From: Sphingomonadales bacterium
GTDB lineage: Bacteria > Pseudomonadota > Alphaproteobacteria > Sphingomonadales > Sphingomonadaceae
DNA: 64,000 nucleotides
Assembly (NCBI GenBank): GCA_016707885.1
Contig: JADJGU010000001.1
Location: 1-64,000 of the forward strand
Reading direction: 5' to 3'
In this document: one piece after another, positions 42,803 through 52,509 of the stretch
Layout: every line of letters starts with the position of its first letter
Position numbering within the stretch: position 1 is the first letter of the stretch
Translations under genes and position numbers: made by a program
The notes under the pieces: model-generated
Database searches by the model: none
Seen by the model: only the letters and a program-made list of their open reading frames with translations
What the model was told of the DNA's origin: nothing

Positions 42803-45770
42803 AGCTGTCTTCCAACGACAAAAGCGAGGCGTTCCCTCCCGCACTGGTCGTATCGATGCTGGCGGTCCGTTCGGCACAGAAACGGTGGAGGTAGTTGGGG
42901 CCACCCGCCTTGGGACCTGTGCCTGAAAGCCCCTCCCCGCCAAAGGGCTGGCTGCCGACAACGGCACCGATCATTGAGCGGTTAATGTAGAGATTGCCAA
43001 CCCGCGCAGTGCCTTCAACCAGTTCGGAGACACGCGCGATGCGGCTGTGCAGCCCCATTGTCAGGCCAAATCCCTTCGCGTTGACTGCCGCGATGGTCTC
43101 CTCCAGCTTGCCTGCAGGCCAAGTCGCGACATGGACGATGGGACCGAACCATTCGGTGTTCAGGTCGTCGAGGCTATCGAGGCGCACCAGTGTTGGCGGT
43201 ACATAAAGACCGTCAGCTGGCACCGGCACTTCAAAGACAATTCGGTCAGCCACTGACTGGCGATAGGCCATCAGCCGGTCATAGGCGGCTTGGTCGATAA
43301 CCGGGCCGATATCATTCGCGGGATTGGCCGGATCGCCGACCACCAGTTCGCGCATCGCGCCGACCAGCATCTCGATGGTGTGCTCTGCAATCTCTTCCTG
43401 CAGCAACAACAGGCGCAAGGCGGAGCAGCGCTGTCCGGCCGACTGGAATCCGGAAATGACAACATCGCGAACGACTTGCTCCGACAGTGCAGTTGAGTCG
43501 ACAAACATGGCATTGAGACCGCCGGTTTCGGCGATCAGCGGAACCAGCGGACGGGCATCGTCGGTAAGGAGGTTGCGTGCGATAGCCTTGGCCGTGGGAA
43601 CCGAGCCGGTGAAAACGGTGCCGACGATGCGCCGATCACCCAGAAGGACCTGACCTACGTCGCCACCTCCCGTTGCTATCTGGATGGCACCTGCGGGGAT
43701 ACCTGCCTTGCGGGCAAGGTCGATAGAATAGCGTGCAATATCAGGTGTTTGTGGCGCAGGCTTGGCGACAACGGTGTTGCCGGTGACGAGGGCGGCAACA
43801 ACCTGCCCCAGGAAAATCGCCAGCGGGAAATTCCACGGCGCAATCGCCGCCCATACGCCGCGGCCTTCATAGCGCAGCACATTGCGCTCTCCGGTCGGTC
43901 CGGGCAGCTCGACCGTTCGCATATCCTCGCGCGCGCGCGCCGCATAATAGCGACAGAAATCGACTGCCTCGCGCACTTCGGCCAACGCATCGGGGATGGT
44001 CTTCTTCGCCTCTTGCACCGCAATCGCCATCAACGCCGCGCGATGCTGTTCGAGCAGGTCGGCGAGGCGTTCCAGACAGGCCGCGCGTTCTTCGACAGGC
44101 GTTGCCGACCAATCAGGATAGGCCGCCTCGGCAGCGGCAATTGCGGTTGCGACATCGACGTCAATACCAGCGGGCATAGCAGGCATAGCCGCGACCTTTG
44201 CAGCGATGTCGGCAAGGACAGCCGCATCCTCAAGGTCCATACCCTCACTATTCGCGCGTTCGGGCGCAAACAGTTCGGCCGGCAAGCGGATTACGGGATG
44301 GCGCGTGCCGCCCACTTCCATCACCTTCTCGACCGGATCAGCCAGCAACTCTTCCTCGCTGACCTCCTCGTCCGCAAGCTGGTGGACGAAGCTGCTGTTG
44401 GCGCCATTTTCGAGCAGGCGGCGCACGAGATACGCGAGCAAATCGCGATGCCCGCCAACCGGCGCATAGATGCGGCAATGATAGCCTTCGTCTTGCACCA
44501 GCCGCTCAAACAGCCCCTGCCCCATGCCGTGCAGCCGCTGGAACTCGAAATAGCGCGTCTGCCCTGCCCATTCGAGGATGGTCGCTACGGTCAGCGCATT
44601 ATGCGTGGCAAAGGCGGGACGGATATTGGAAGCGCGCAACATGTCCTTCGCGCAGGCGAGATAGGAAACATCGGTCGAAGGCTTACGGGTGAACAGCGGA
44701 TAATCGGAAAGCCCACGTTCCTGCGCCCATTTGATCTCGCTGTCCCAATAGGCACCCTTGACCAGACGAACCTGCATGATGCGTCCGGTATCGCGGCCCA
44801 AAGCATCCGCCCATGCGAGCACCGGGCGGGCACGCTTTGAATAGGCTTGCACCGCCATGCCCAGCCCATCCCAGCCCTTCAGCTGCGGGTCACGTGCAGC
44901 GGCCTCGATGATGTCGAGGCTCATCTCCAGCCGCGCCGCTTCTTCGGCATCGACCGTCAACTGTACGCCTAATGCTGCCGCTTGCCGCGCCAGATCGACC
45001 AGCATCGCTGACAGTTCGGGAACGCAAGTCGCGGCTTTGGCAGTTTCATAACGCGGATGCAGCGCGGAGAGCTTGACCGAGACACTGTGTCCACGTTGCG
45101 GGTTGGAACCCACCGCCGCTACAGCTTGCTGATAGGCCTCAAAATAGCGTTCGGCGTCGGCGCGCGTGCGCGCAGCTTCGCCGAGCATGTCAAAGCTGGC
45201 AGTAAAGCCCTTATTCTCCGATGCATCCATCCGCTTGATCGCTTCGTCAATGGTGCGGCCCATGACGAACACCTGCCCCATCAGGCGCATGGCGGCTCCC
45301 ACAGCCTGCCGGACAAAGGGCTCGCCTGCCCGCGACACCAGCTTACGCAATACGCCGCGACCATCGTCACCAACCATCGCCTTGCCCAACACCAGCCCCC
45401 AGGTCGCGCTGTTGACCAGCAGGCTCGCCGATTTGCCGCTATGCGCACGCCAGTTGGCATCACCCAGCTTGTCCGCGATCAGAAGGTCGGCGGTGTCTGC
45501 GTCGGGCACACGCAAAAAAGCCTCGGCAAGCGAGAGCAAGGCGGTGCCCTCTTCGGTGCCAAGGCGGTATTCCTGAAGGAACTGGTTGACCCACCCGTCG
45601 GTCTGCGCCGCGCGCAATTCGCCAAGCAGGCTGCGCGCGCGCATGACAACGCCATCGCGTTCAGCGGATGAAAGCTGCGCTGCTGCTACCAGCGGTGCGA
45701 GGGTTTCGGGTTCGGATGCGCGGAACATCGGCCGGATGGCCGCACGCGCGGAATCGACTGGATTTGCCAT
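42801..45770 (-). CDS. putA: Bifunctional proline dehydrogenase / L-glutamate-gamma-semialdehyde dehydrogenase
   Basis: A 989-residue PutA. The FAD-dependent proline dehydrogenase barrel (VSVKLSALHPRYE, MQVRLVKGAYWDSEIKWAQ, FATHNA, GHRDLLAYLVRRLLENGANS) is followed by an aldehyde dehydrogenase domain (APWNFPLAIFLGQ, VFTGSVPTAKAIAR, the Glu in AETGG, the catalytic Cys in SAGQRCSALR, EWFGPIVHVATW). It oxidises proline to glutamate with channelling of the intermediate. There is no N-terminal ribbon-helix-helix domain, so it does not act as its own repressor, unlike E. coli PutA. No separate regulator is adjacent. Confidence 0.96.
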   Translation of the reverse strand: MANPVDSARAAIRPMFRASEPETLAPLVAAAQLSSAERDGVVMRARSLLGELRAAQTDGWVNQFLQEYRLGTEEGTALLSLAEAFLRVPDADTADLLIADKLGDANWRAHSGKSASLLVNSATWGLVLGKAMVGDDGRGVLRKLVSRAGEPFVRQAVGAAMRLMGQVFVMGRTIDEAIKRMDASENKGFTASFDMLGEAARTRADAERYFEAYQQAVAAVGSNPQRGHSVSVKLSALHPRYETAKAATCVPELSAMLVDLARQAAALGVQLTVDAEEAARLEMSLDIIEAAARDPQLKGWDGLGMAVQAYSKRARPVLAWADALGRDTGRIMQVRLVKGAYWDSEIKWAQERGLSDYPLFTRKPSTDVSYLACAKDMLRASNIRPAFATHNALTVATILEWAGQTRYFEFQRLHGMGQGLFERLVQDEGYHCRIYAPVGGHRDLLAYLVRRLLENGANSSFVHQLADEEVSEEELLADPVEKVMEVGGTRHPVIRLPAELFAPERANSEGMDLEDAAVLADIAAKVAAMPAMPAGIDVDVATAIAAAEAAYPDWSATPVEERAACLERLADLLEQHRAALMAIAVQEAKKTIPDALAEVREAVDFCRYYAARAREDMRTVELPGPTGERNVLRYEGRGVWAAIAPWNFPLAIFLGQVVAALVTGNTVVAKPAPQTPDIARYSIDLARKAGIPAGAIQIATGGGDVGQVLLGDRRIVGTVFTGSVPTAKAIARNLLTDDARPLVPLIAETGGLNAMFVDSTALSEQVVRDVVISGFQSAGQRCSALRLLLLQEEIAEHTIEMLVGAMRELVVGDPANPANDIGPVIDQAAYDRLMAYRQSVADRIVFEVPVPADGLYVPPTLVRLDSLDDLNTEWFGPIVHVATWPAGKLEETIAAVNAKGFGLTMGLHSRIARVSELVEGTARVGNLYINRSMIGAVVGSQPFGGEGLSGTGPKAGGPNYLHRFCAERTASIDTTSAGGNASLLSLEDS

Positions 45771-45822
45771 GCCGCCGCATAGCGCCAGTGGCTATGCGGC
45801 GACAAGTTTCAATTGTTACCAA

Positions 45823-46161
45823 TTAACGATAGCGACGACGGCAGTTGCTGTCTGACTTGTCGATCGCACGACCGGCGAGTGCACCAACAGCAGCACCGAT
45901 GATGGCGCCTTCGGTGCGATTGCCGCGACGGGCGATTTCGCGACCGGCAAGGCCGCCTGCCACTGCACCGATTACGGTTCCGCCCGTGCCCTTGTCGCAG
46001 CGATAGCCACGATCACGGCGATGGTAACGATAATTGTCGCGATCGCGATAGCTGTAATAGCCATCATCGTCATAACGACCCGCAAAGGCGGGGGTGGCCG
46101 AGAAACCGGTAACGAGAGTTGCGGCTGCGACCAGTGCGCCGAGCGACTTTTTCATGTTCAT
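45823..46161 (-). CDS. Glycine-zipper (17-kDa-antigen-like) exported protein
   Basis: A 112-residue protein with a signal peptide (LGALVAAATLVTGFSATPAFA), then a Tyr/Arg/Asp-rich segment (YYSYRDRDNYRYHRRDR) and a glycine-zipper 2TM domain (GGTVIGAVAGGLAGREIA, IIGAAVGALAGRAIDK). Such proteins insert in the outer membrane or envelope; their role is poorly known. The ATG at 46161 is chosen because AAAGGAGAAAG precedes it; the frame extends to 46209. Two Cys (one in YRCDKG and one near the end) could form a disulfide. Confidence 0.8.
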   Translation of the reverse strand: MNMKKSLGALVAAATLVTGFSATPAFAGRYDDDGYYSYRDRDNYRYHRRDRGYRCDKGTGGTVIGAVAGGLAGREIARRGNRTEGAIIGAAVGALAGRAIDKSDSNCRRRYR

Positions 46162-46300
46162 CTTCTTTCTCCTTTGCACTGACGGGACCTTGCTTCCAAC
46201 CCGCCTCAAATCTTGCCCTGTTGAGAACTGGTTAGGTGATTCGGCTTGAGCCTTTGCTGAATGCGGATGTTATCTTCTGTTCAGGCTTGGGCTTTTTTAG

Positions 46301-47353
46301 ATGAATGCTATGAGGGCGACGATGCGCCACCGCCTACCCCGGATATTGCTGCTCTTGCTACTGATGACGGCCTCCGTCGGTGGCCACCGTGTCTATAAAC
46401 GCAACTATAGCCAACAAATTGAAATGGTGCCGTTGGTGCTCGACGAAAGTGATCGGGAGCGCACGAAGGTGGGCGCGCTGACATTTTTGAATGCTTGGGA
46501 ATTGCGGAGCGACAACAGCAATTTCGGGGGCATTTCGGCTCTGGTCGTGACAAACGAAAAGCGCTTTCTTGCGGTCAGCGATGCTGGAACATTGATTGGT
46601 TTCACACTTGGCCACACCAAACGGATGGAGGATAGCTTCATCGCCGATCTGCCGGGAGCCTTTGGCGAAAACATCGACTATCGAGACCGTGACAGCGAAG
46701 GCATGGCCTATGATCCTGCATCTGGTCGCATCTGGATCAGTTACGAAGCCCGACACGCTATTCGCCGCCTCTCCCCTTCAATAGGCCGGATTGACGGCAT
46801 CAAAAGGCTGACCTTTACTAATGGGTGGAAGGCAAATGGTGGCGTAGAAGCGATTGCGCGGCTGCCTGACGGTCGCTTCGTGCTTTTTGCCGAGACGCAT
46901 CAGCGCCCCGATGGCAGCAACAGCGCCTATCTCTATTCGGGGGATCCCATCGAGGCGGGTTCGCAAGCGACGCCATTCGGGTATCGCGCGCCGAAAGGTT
47001 ATCGCCCCACCGATGCGACACCGCTACCCGATGGCCGGTTGCTTATCCTCAATCGCCGTATCGGTCTGCCCGACGGTTTTTCCGCAAAACTAGCGATTCT
47101 CGATCCAGCCGACATTGAGACAGATAAGGCGATTGCTCCGAATGTCATCGCAACGCTCGCATCCCCGCTGCTTGTCGATAATATGGAAGGGCTCGCAATC
47201 ACTCAGGAAGATGGCCGCATCATCGTGTGGATAATGTCCGACGACAACTTCACCGCATTGCAGCGCACGATCCTGATGAAATTCGCGCTGAACCTGCCCA
47301 ATAAAAAACCGGAGGCGGAAACCGCCCCCGGCTTTGAAACTCTATCGAATTAG
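46301..47353 (+). CDS. Phytase-like esterase-domain protein, membrane-anchored or secreted
   Basis: A 350-residue protein with an N-terminal hydrophobic anchor (RILLLLLLMTASVGG) and a beta-propeller-like domain of the esterase-like activity of phytase family. Segments include FGGISALVV, FLAVSDAGTLI, RDSEGMAYDPASGRIWISYE, GGVEAIARLPDGRFVLFAE and DNMEGLAI. The family includes periplasmic phytases and uncharacterised exported enzymes, so substrate is not certain. Start may be 46301 or an ATG a few codons later. Its last 15 codons coincide with the rpmB terminator on the other strand. Confidence 0.75.
   Translation: MNAMRATMRHRLPRILLLLLLMTASVGGHRVYKRNYSQQIEMVPLVLDESDRERTKVGALTFLNAWELRSDNSNFGGISALVVTNEKRFLAVSDAGTLIGFTLGHTKRMEDSFIADLPGAFGENIDYRDRDSEGMAYDPASGRIWISYEARHAIRRLSPSIGRIDGIKRLTFTNGWKANGGVEAIARLPDGRFVLFAETHQRPDGSNSAYLYSGDPIEAGSQATPFGYRAPKGYRPTDATPLPDGRLLILNRRIGLPDGFSAKLAILDPADIETDKAIAPNVIATLASPLLVDNMEGLAITQEDGRIIVWIMSDDNFTALQRTILMKFALNLPNKKPEAETAPGFETLSN
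47303..47332 (-). terminator. Intrinsic terminator of rpmB
   Basis: On the minus strand CCGGGGGCGG, TTT, CCGCCTCCGG form a 10-bp stem with one G-T pair, followed directly by six T. It begins about 28 bases after the rpmB stop and lies inside the coding end of the convergent phytase-like gene. Confidence 0.85.
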
Positions 47354-47359
47354 GCGCGA

Positions 47360-47650
47360 TTAAGCGGCGACAGCCTGCTTCTTCGAAACGGCCTTTTTCA
47401 CCTTGCGGGCATTGGTGCTCAGCTTTTCGTCCGAAGTCTTGAGCAGCCAGTTGTCGAGGCCGCCAACATGCTCAACCGAACGCAGGCCCGAAGCCGAAAC
47501 GCGGAATTTGAAGCCCTGTTCCAACGCATCCGAAAGCAGCGTAACATTCTGCAGGTTAGGCAGGAAGGTGCGCTTGGTTTTGTTGTTAGCGTGGCTCACA
47601 TTGTTGCCTACCATGCGACCCTTACCGGTCAGTTCGCAAATGCGCGACAT
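47360..47650 (-). CDS. rpmB: 50S ribosomal protein L28 (bL28)
   Basis: A 96-residue L28 beginning [20 protein letters not shown], which is typical of the alphaproteobacterial protein, with [16 protein letters not shown] and a basic C-terminus rich in Lys/Ala. The frame stays open upstream to 47860, but the ATG at 47650 is the family start. It is a monocistronic gene with a strong terminator. Confidence 0.96.
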   Translation of the reverse strand: MSRICELTGKGRMVGNNVSHANNKTKRTFLPNLQNVTLLSDALEQGFKFRVSASGLRSVEHVGGLDNWLLKTSDEKLSTNARKVKKAVSKKQAVAA

Positions 47651-47757
47651 CTTCAAAATCCCTATAAATTTAGCAGTGACGGGAATCGCTGTTCCCGGAA
47701 AGTGGCTGCCCCTAACCTTGTGCCCGCCAAAGGTCAAGCCTTTGCGCGGCAATTTGC

Positions 47758-48879
47758 TCAAACCAGTAGCAAATCCGCCAGTTTCTTGCGGTGCCAGGCG
47801 GCATCGCCAAATTGCGAGGCGTGGAATATCGCGGCGCGTCGGTGGAGCCCGGCATCGCAATCATGCGTAAAGCCGAATCCGCCATGAAACTGGATCGCTC
47901 GGTCAGCGGCAAAACTGTATGCGCCGTCGGCTGCGGCTTTGGCCATGCGCACAGCCACTTCGCCCCTGCCCTGATCCGAAATGCTGTGCGCGGCACTGTA
48001 CAGATGCGTGCGCGCCTTTTCGTAACCGACATAGGCATCGACCATCGGATGTTTCAGTGCCTGATATTCGCCGATCAGCTTGCCGAACTGCTTGCGGGTG
48101 CGCAGATAATCGAGCGTGTAATCGATAACCGCCTGCGAACCGCCGCACATTTCGGCGGATTGGAGCAGATTTGTCGCCAGTTCGATCTGGGCGAGTGCGG
48201 CACTGGTGCGCGACACATCCAAGACAGTATTTTCAGACACCGATATCCCGTCCAGCTTCAGCGCGAAGCTGCGTTTGGTTTCATCGGTGATGATTTCACG
48301 ACGTAGCATGCAATCCGGAATGGAGGACTTCTGGACCAGAACGAGCGCTGGACTGCCGTCGAGTATTGCCGAAACAAGCAGCACGGCTGCGCTATCGGCC
48401 CACAGAACGAAATGCTTGGTTCCAGACAGTCGAATCTGGCCGTCTGCCCGCGTCGCTGTTGCAGTGATATTCGTCAGATCCCAGTCGCCATGTGCCTCGC
48501 CCAGCGCCAGCGTTCCGATTTCGCCTGCAGCCAGTCTTGGCAGCCATTCAGCCTGCTGGTCTGCCGATCCTGCGGCAAGGAGAGCCTGCTGCGTCACGAT
48601 TGTGGACACAAAGGGAGAGGCCAAAAGATTGCGGCCCATTTGCTCGACCACCGGCACAACTTCCGCCAGTGAGAGGCCGACGCCGCCTTGCGCCTCGGGG
48701 ATGGCGATAGACAGCCAGCCCAGCTCGGCTATTTCCTTCCAAACATCGGCATCGAAGCCGCTTTCGCTGTCGAGCAGCGCGCGCACCTTGGCAATCGGCG
48801 ATTTTTCGCGGCAAAATTCGCTCGCCACATCGAGCAGCTGGATCTGCTCCTCGCTATAGCCAATGCCTGCAAATTCCAT
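47758..48879 (-). CDS. Acyl-CoA dehydrogenase family protein
   Basis: A 373-residue flavoprotein with the three-part acyl-CoA dehydrogenase fold: helical N-domain ([21 protein letters not shown]), middle beta domain ([25 protein letters not shown]) and C-terminal helices ([34 protein letters not shown]). The variant C-terminal motif [17 protein letters not shown] belongs to the group used on steroid or other bulky acyl chains (FadE-like heteromers) as well as to short-chain enzymes. No partner gene lies beside it. Substrate not determined. Confidence 0.85.
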   Translation of the reverse strand: MEFAGIGYSEEQIQLLDVASEFCREKSPIAKVRALLDSESGFDADVWKEIAELGWLSIAIPEAQGGVGLSLAEVVPVVEQMGRNLLASPFVSTIVTQQALLAAGSADQQAEWLPRLAAGEIGTLALGEAHGDWDLTNITATATRADGQIRLSGTKHFVLWADSAAVLLVSAILDGSPALVLVQKSSIPDCMLRREIITDETKRSFALKLDGISVSENTVLDVSRTSAALAQIELATNLLQSAEMCGGSQAVIDYTLDYLRTRKQFGKLIGEYQALKHPMVDAYVGYEKARTHLYSAAHSISDQGRGEVAVRMAKAAADGAYSFAADRAIQFHGGFGFTHDCDAGLHRRAAIFHASQFGDAAWHRKKLADLLLV

Positions 48880-48950
48880 GGTGCGTTCCTCTCTTCAGGA
48901 GCCGTGTTTGGGTTAATCGCGTGATTAAATCAAGGTGGAATGCGGTAAAA

Positions 48951-49490
48951 TTATCGAGGTTCTCGGGCGGGTGGCTGACTGTCGCCAGTGCCCAAAGCCC
49001 GCTGCATATATACAGAATCGAGCCAGCGCCCGAACTTGCGCCCCACCGACCGCATCCGGCCCACATGTTCGAAACCAAGGCTTGCATGCAGCGCTATCGA
49101 AGCAGGCTCTCCACCGCCGATGACCGCCAGCATTTGCCGAAAGCCTGCTGTCTGTGCTGCATCAATCAGCGCGCCCAGCAACTGCTTGCCTACGCCCTTG
49201 CCGACATGGTCGGGGTGAACATAGATCGAATCCTCACACGCCAGCCCATAAGCAGGCCGGTCGCGAAACTGGGTCGCATAGGCATAGCCGAGGAGTTCCC
49301 CTCCGTCCGCGCAAACCAGAAACGGCCATCCGCGTGTTGCACATTCGGCAATCTTGGCACTTGTCGCTTCAACGGAACGCGGCTCGGTATCGAAACTGGC
49401 TGTGCCATGCTTCACATAATGCGCGTAGATCGCGGCTATTTGCGCTGCGTCATTCGGACATGCAGGACGGATAGTGAGATCGTCGGACAT
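48951..49490 (-). CDS. GNAT N-acetyltransferase (phosphinothricin acetyltransferase-like)
   Basis: About 179 residues from the ATG at 49490 (MSDDLTIRPACPNDAAQIAA). The GNAT fold shows the acetyl-CoA pyrophosphate loop VHPDHVGKGVGKQLLGALI and the late strand IGGGEPASIALHASLGFEHVG, with SFDTEPRSVE typical of the Pat/MnaT group. Those enzymes acetylate phosphinothricin, methionine sulfoximine or similar amino acids. The frame can extend seven codons to 49511. Confidence 0.85.
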   Translation of the reverse strand: MSDDLTIRPACPNDAAQIAAIYAHYVKHGTASFDTEPRSVEATSAKIAECATRGWPFLVCADGGELLGYAYATQFRDRPAYGLACEDSIYVHPDHVGKGVGKQLLGALIDAAQTAGFRQMLAVIGGGEPASIALHASLGFEHVGRMRSVGRKFGRWLDSVYMQRALGTGDSQPPAREPR

Positions 49491-49587
49491 AGGCCAAGAT
49501 TGCCCAATCAAATCCGTTCACGCAATCGGATTGAAACGATGCGCATTGTCGCTACCATTCGCCATCATAATGGGGGGAAGAGTTTCG

Positions 49588-50475
49588 ATGACAGTTTACC
49601 GCACACCCGATGCGCGCTTTGCCAATCTGCCCGATTGGCCTTTTACGCCGCAATATCTGGATATTTCCGGGGGATTGCGCATCCACTTTGTCGATGAAGG
49701 ACAGCGGGATGCGCAACCGGTTTTGATGCTGCATGGTGAGCCGACTTGGGGCTATCTCTATCGCCATATGATTGGCCCGGTCACGCAAGCCGGTATGCGG
49801 GCACTGGCACCCGATCTGATCGGCTTTGGCCGGTCGGACAAGCCACTCGACCGCGGCTCCTATAGCTATGCCGCACAGGTCGGCTGGATGCGTGAATGGG
49901 TGGAGGCGCTCGACCTCAGAAATATCATCCTTGTTTGCCAGGATTGGGGGTCGTTAATCGGGCTGCGGTTGGTGGCAGCGATGCCCGAACGATTTGCCGG
50001 GGTCGCGCTTTCCAATGGCGGTCTGCCAGCGGGAGAAGTCCCGCCGCGCGCCTTTGCCATCTGGCGCGCCTTTTCGCGCTACAGCCCGGTTTTCCCGATT
50101 GGAAAGATTGTTGCCAAAGGGAGCAAGCGGGAACTGAGCGTTACCGAGATTGCCGCCTATGACGCTCCCTTTCCGACCCGAGCCTCCAAGGTGGCGACGC
50201 GCATCTATCCGTCCTTCGTACCGCTAGGCGACAATGTCGCAGTGCGGGACCAGTTGAAGGCATGGGAGGTGCTTGAGGCGTTCGACAAACCGTTCCTGTG
50301 CTGCTTTTCCGACGGCGACCCGATCACGCGCGGTGGCGACCGCAAATTCCTTGACCGCGTGCCGGGGACGAAGCGTGTCGCCCGCCGCACCCTGCACGGC
50401 GGGCACTTTATCCAGGAAGATGATCCGGTGGGTTTCGTCGAAGCGGTCCTCGAAGTTGCGAAGGCGGGGCGCTGA
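49588..50475 (+). CDS. Haloalkane dehalogenase, subfamily I type (DhlA-like)
   Basis: A 295-residue alpha/beta-hydrolase. HGEPTWGYLYRHM (oxyanion Glu/Trp) matches the haloalkane dehalogenase signature. The nucleophile is D119 in CQDWG with W120 next to it, one of the two halide-binding tryptophans. An acidic DGDP motif and a late GGHFIQED supply Asp and His. Having Asp rather than Ser as nucleophile, followed by Trp, separates it from ordinary esterases and makes hydrolytic dehalogenation likely. No transport or downstream haloacid genes adjoin it, so it looks like a housekeeping or scavenging copy. The ATG at 49588 gives the standard start. Confidence 0.82.
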   Translation: MTVYRTPDARFANLPDWPFTPQYLDISGGLRIHFVDEGQRDAQPVLMLHGEPTWGYLYRHMIGPVTQAGMRALAPDLIGFGRSDKPLDRGSYSYAAQVGWMREWVEALDLRNIILVCQDWGSLIGLRLVAAMPERFAGVALSNGGLPAGEVPPRAFAIWRAFSRYSPVFPIGKIVAKGSKRELSVTEIAAYDAPFPTRASKVATRIYPSFVPLGDNVAVRDQLKAWEVLEAFDKPFLCCFSDGDPITRGGDRKFLDRVPGTKRVARRTLHGGHFIQEDDPVGFVEAVLEVAKAGR

Positions 50476-50597
50476 AGGCGGCGCTATCGCCTTGCATAAA
50501 TTGCGTTTACATTCGTTCGGGAAAAGCAAATACTCCACCCAAGTCGCTACGTCTGCTCTGCAGTTTTTGGCTGCGAGCGATTGAGGGAGGGTAGCCG

Positions 50598-52469
50598 ATG
50601 GCACTGATCAATCGGATAGCCGTGTTTTCCGCCGCATGGTTGTGGCTGCTGGCATCGCCTTTCCCGCTTCGGGCACAGGATGCGGAGCAAACCGAGCAGA
50701 GCGGCTGCGAAATCGGTGTCAACTGCGCTGCCAATTCGGTCGCTGCCGAAGAAGAAGAGCCGCCCGTCGACCCGAAACTGTCGAAGGATTTTGTGCTGGT
50801 CGCCCTTGCAGATTCGTTAGGTGAAGATCGGGCGGCGGTCAAAGCCATTGTTCGCGCCACCCCCAACATCCGCATCGCAGACTCTTTGGCCCAGTCTGAA
50901 TATATGATCGCGCGTTATCCCGACTTTCCTGACAATTTAATCCTTGTACCTTACGCATTCTACCAATGGAAAGTCGCCGGAGCACAATCCCCTACCGAAG
51001 AGGTGCCGGATATAAGCGAATCCCTGGCCAATCTTTTTGCCAGGTTCGATGGGGATGGAGGGGTGTACCAACTGCCGCCGGTTGTCGGTCGTCTCGACGA
51101 TAGTTCGATTGCAAGCGGGTTAAGCGCTGAAATCCAGAAAACCCTTTGGAGCCGCCGCATTCTTGGCGGCCCGATACCCCGATTGCGGGACGATGTGACC
51201 ACCGAGATATTCGGACCCAGAAGGTCAATCTGCAAAACGGTCGACAATGTGAAGCAATGCAAGCGACCTTATTGGACAGTTGTGCGCAACGAAGGACCCG
51301 ACCCTGCCCATATCGCCATACTTCGCCTTGATCAGGCCTTTGCCGGAACCGACAATTTGGTTCGGTTGAAAGATTCTACTCCCCTGCAACTCAATCCTGG
51401 TGACGCGAGGAGCGTTACAGATGACGAGTTTGAAACTTCCCCAGACGTGTACAAGCGTTACATCGTCACCATTGCATCCGACCAACCCATCGACCTTTCA
51501 CTTTTCAATCCACGCAATAGCCCACTGCCGCGCATTCCCGAAAATTGGACCGTGACGGCCACAGCTGTGCCCCAGGAAAAGAAAGCATACAGGGTCGGAG
51601 GCGGTTTTACGGTCGCCAATTTGGCAACGCCTTGGCAGGTGCAGCTCTATTCGACCGATAGTTCCGCGGCTTCATTACTGGCTGCCGGCAAAATCAACTG
51701 GCAGTTGCATGAGAAGACGCATCGTTGTGGAGGATCGCTGATCGAGCTGAATGTCGTGCTAACCGCAGCGCACTGCATCGCCAATGCGCCTTTCGCCACA
51801 CCCGACAAGCGCCAAACGGTGTTCAAATTCCGCCGCGTCAAATTGGGGACCAAGGACCTGACGCGCGGCGGCACCACCTTTGCCATCGACGCTGTGATTG
51901 TGAAAAAAGGATATGTTCCCGGAGGCAATCACCACGATATCGCGCTTCTCAGGATAAAGCCCGACGCGAGTACGATCGCAAGAGCCGCGGCGATCAGGCA
52001 ACCGGTATCGATCGCCAGTCGTCCGCCAGCGCCCACAACAATAGTCAGTGCCTTTGGCTGGGGCGTTATGCAGGAAGCTTTTGGTCGCAATACCCGGATC
52101 AGCAGCACGGGCGCGCCCCAACGCAATCCGGCGGAATTGCAAACGGGAGACCTACAAATCCTCGACCAGACTTTATGCAAAGCGCGCGCCGGATATGGCC
52201 ATGTTACCAAACTGATGCTGTGCGCCGTGACACCGCGCAATTCCCAAGCCGCACGAGAGGGGCGTCATGTTTTCACCTGCCTCGGCGACAGCGGTGGCCC
52301 GATCATGGGCAGTGAAGGTGGCCGTCGGGTGCAGGTCGGTGTGGTTTCCTGGGCGGTTGGATGTGGGGTAAACGACAACCCGTCGGTATCGGCCAATGTT
52401 GCCGCTTACTCCGCGTGGATCAATGAGAACAAAACCAAGTTTGAAACCGGCAAATCGATCGAACGGTAA
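50598..52469 (+). CDS. Secreted trypsin-like serine protease with long N-terminal domain
   Basis: A 623-residue exported protein with a signal peptide (FSAAWLWLLASPFPLRAQ). About 320 residues of unassigned, Asp/Pro-rich sequence with a beta-sandwich-like middle come before the protease. The S1 protease domain covers roughly residues 330-615 with His in LTAAHC, Asp in HHDIALLR and Ser in CLGDSGGPI, plus the usual Cys pairs. All catalytic residues are present. Trypsin-type proteases of this size are not common in sphingomonads. The N-terminal part may be a propeptide or binding domain. GAGGGAGGG precedes the ATG. Confidence 0.82.
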   Translation: MALINRIAVFSAAWLWLLASPFPLRAQDAEQTEQSGCEIGVNCAANSVAAEEEEPPVDPKLSKDFVLVALADSLGEDRAAVKAIVRATPNIRIADSLAQSEYMIARYPDFPDNLILVPYAFYQWKVAGAQSPTEEVPDISESLANLFARFDGDGGVYQLPPVVGRLDDSSIASGLSAEIQKTLWSRRILGGPIPRLRDDVTTEIFGPRRSICKTVDNVKQCKRPYWTVVRNEGPDPAHIAILRLDQAFAGTDNLVRLKDSTPLQLNPGDARSVTDDEFETSPDVYKRYIVTIASDQPIDLSLFNPRNSPLPRIPENWTVTATAVPQEKKAYRVGGGFTVANLATPWQVQLYSTDSSAASLLAAGKINWQLHEKTHRCGGSLIELNVVLTAAHCIANAPFATPDKRQTVFKFRRVKLGTKDLTRGGTTFAIDAVIVKKGYVPGGNHHDIALLRIKPDASTIARAAAIRQPVSIASRPPAPTTIVSAFGWGVMQEAFGRNTRISSTGAPQRNPAELQTGDLQILDQTLCKARAGYGHVTKLMLCAVTPRNSQAAREGRHVFTCLGDSGGPIMGSEGGRRVQVGVVSWAVGCGVNDNPSVSANVAAYSAWINENKTKFETGKSIER

Positions 52470-52509
52470 TGGCAGCGCCCGTTAAGATCGCTGCCCTCTA
52501 ACCAGTTCC

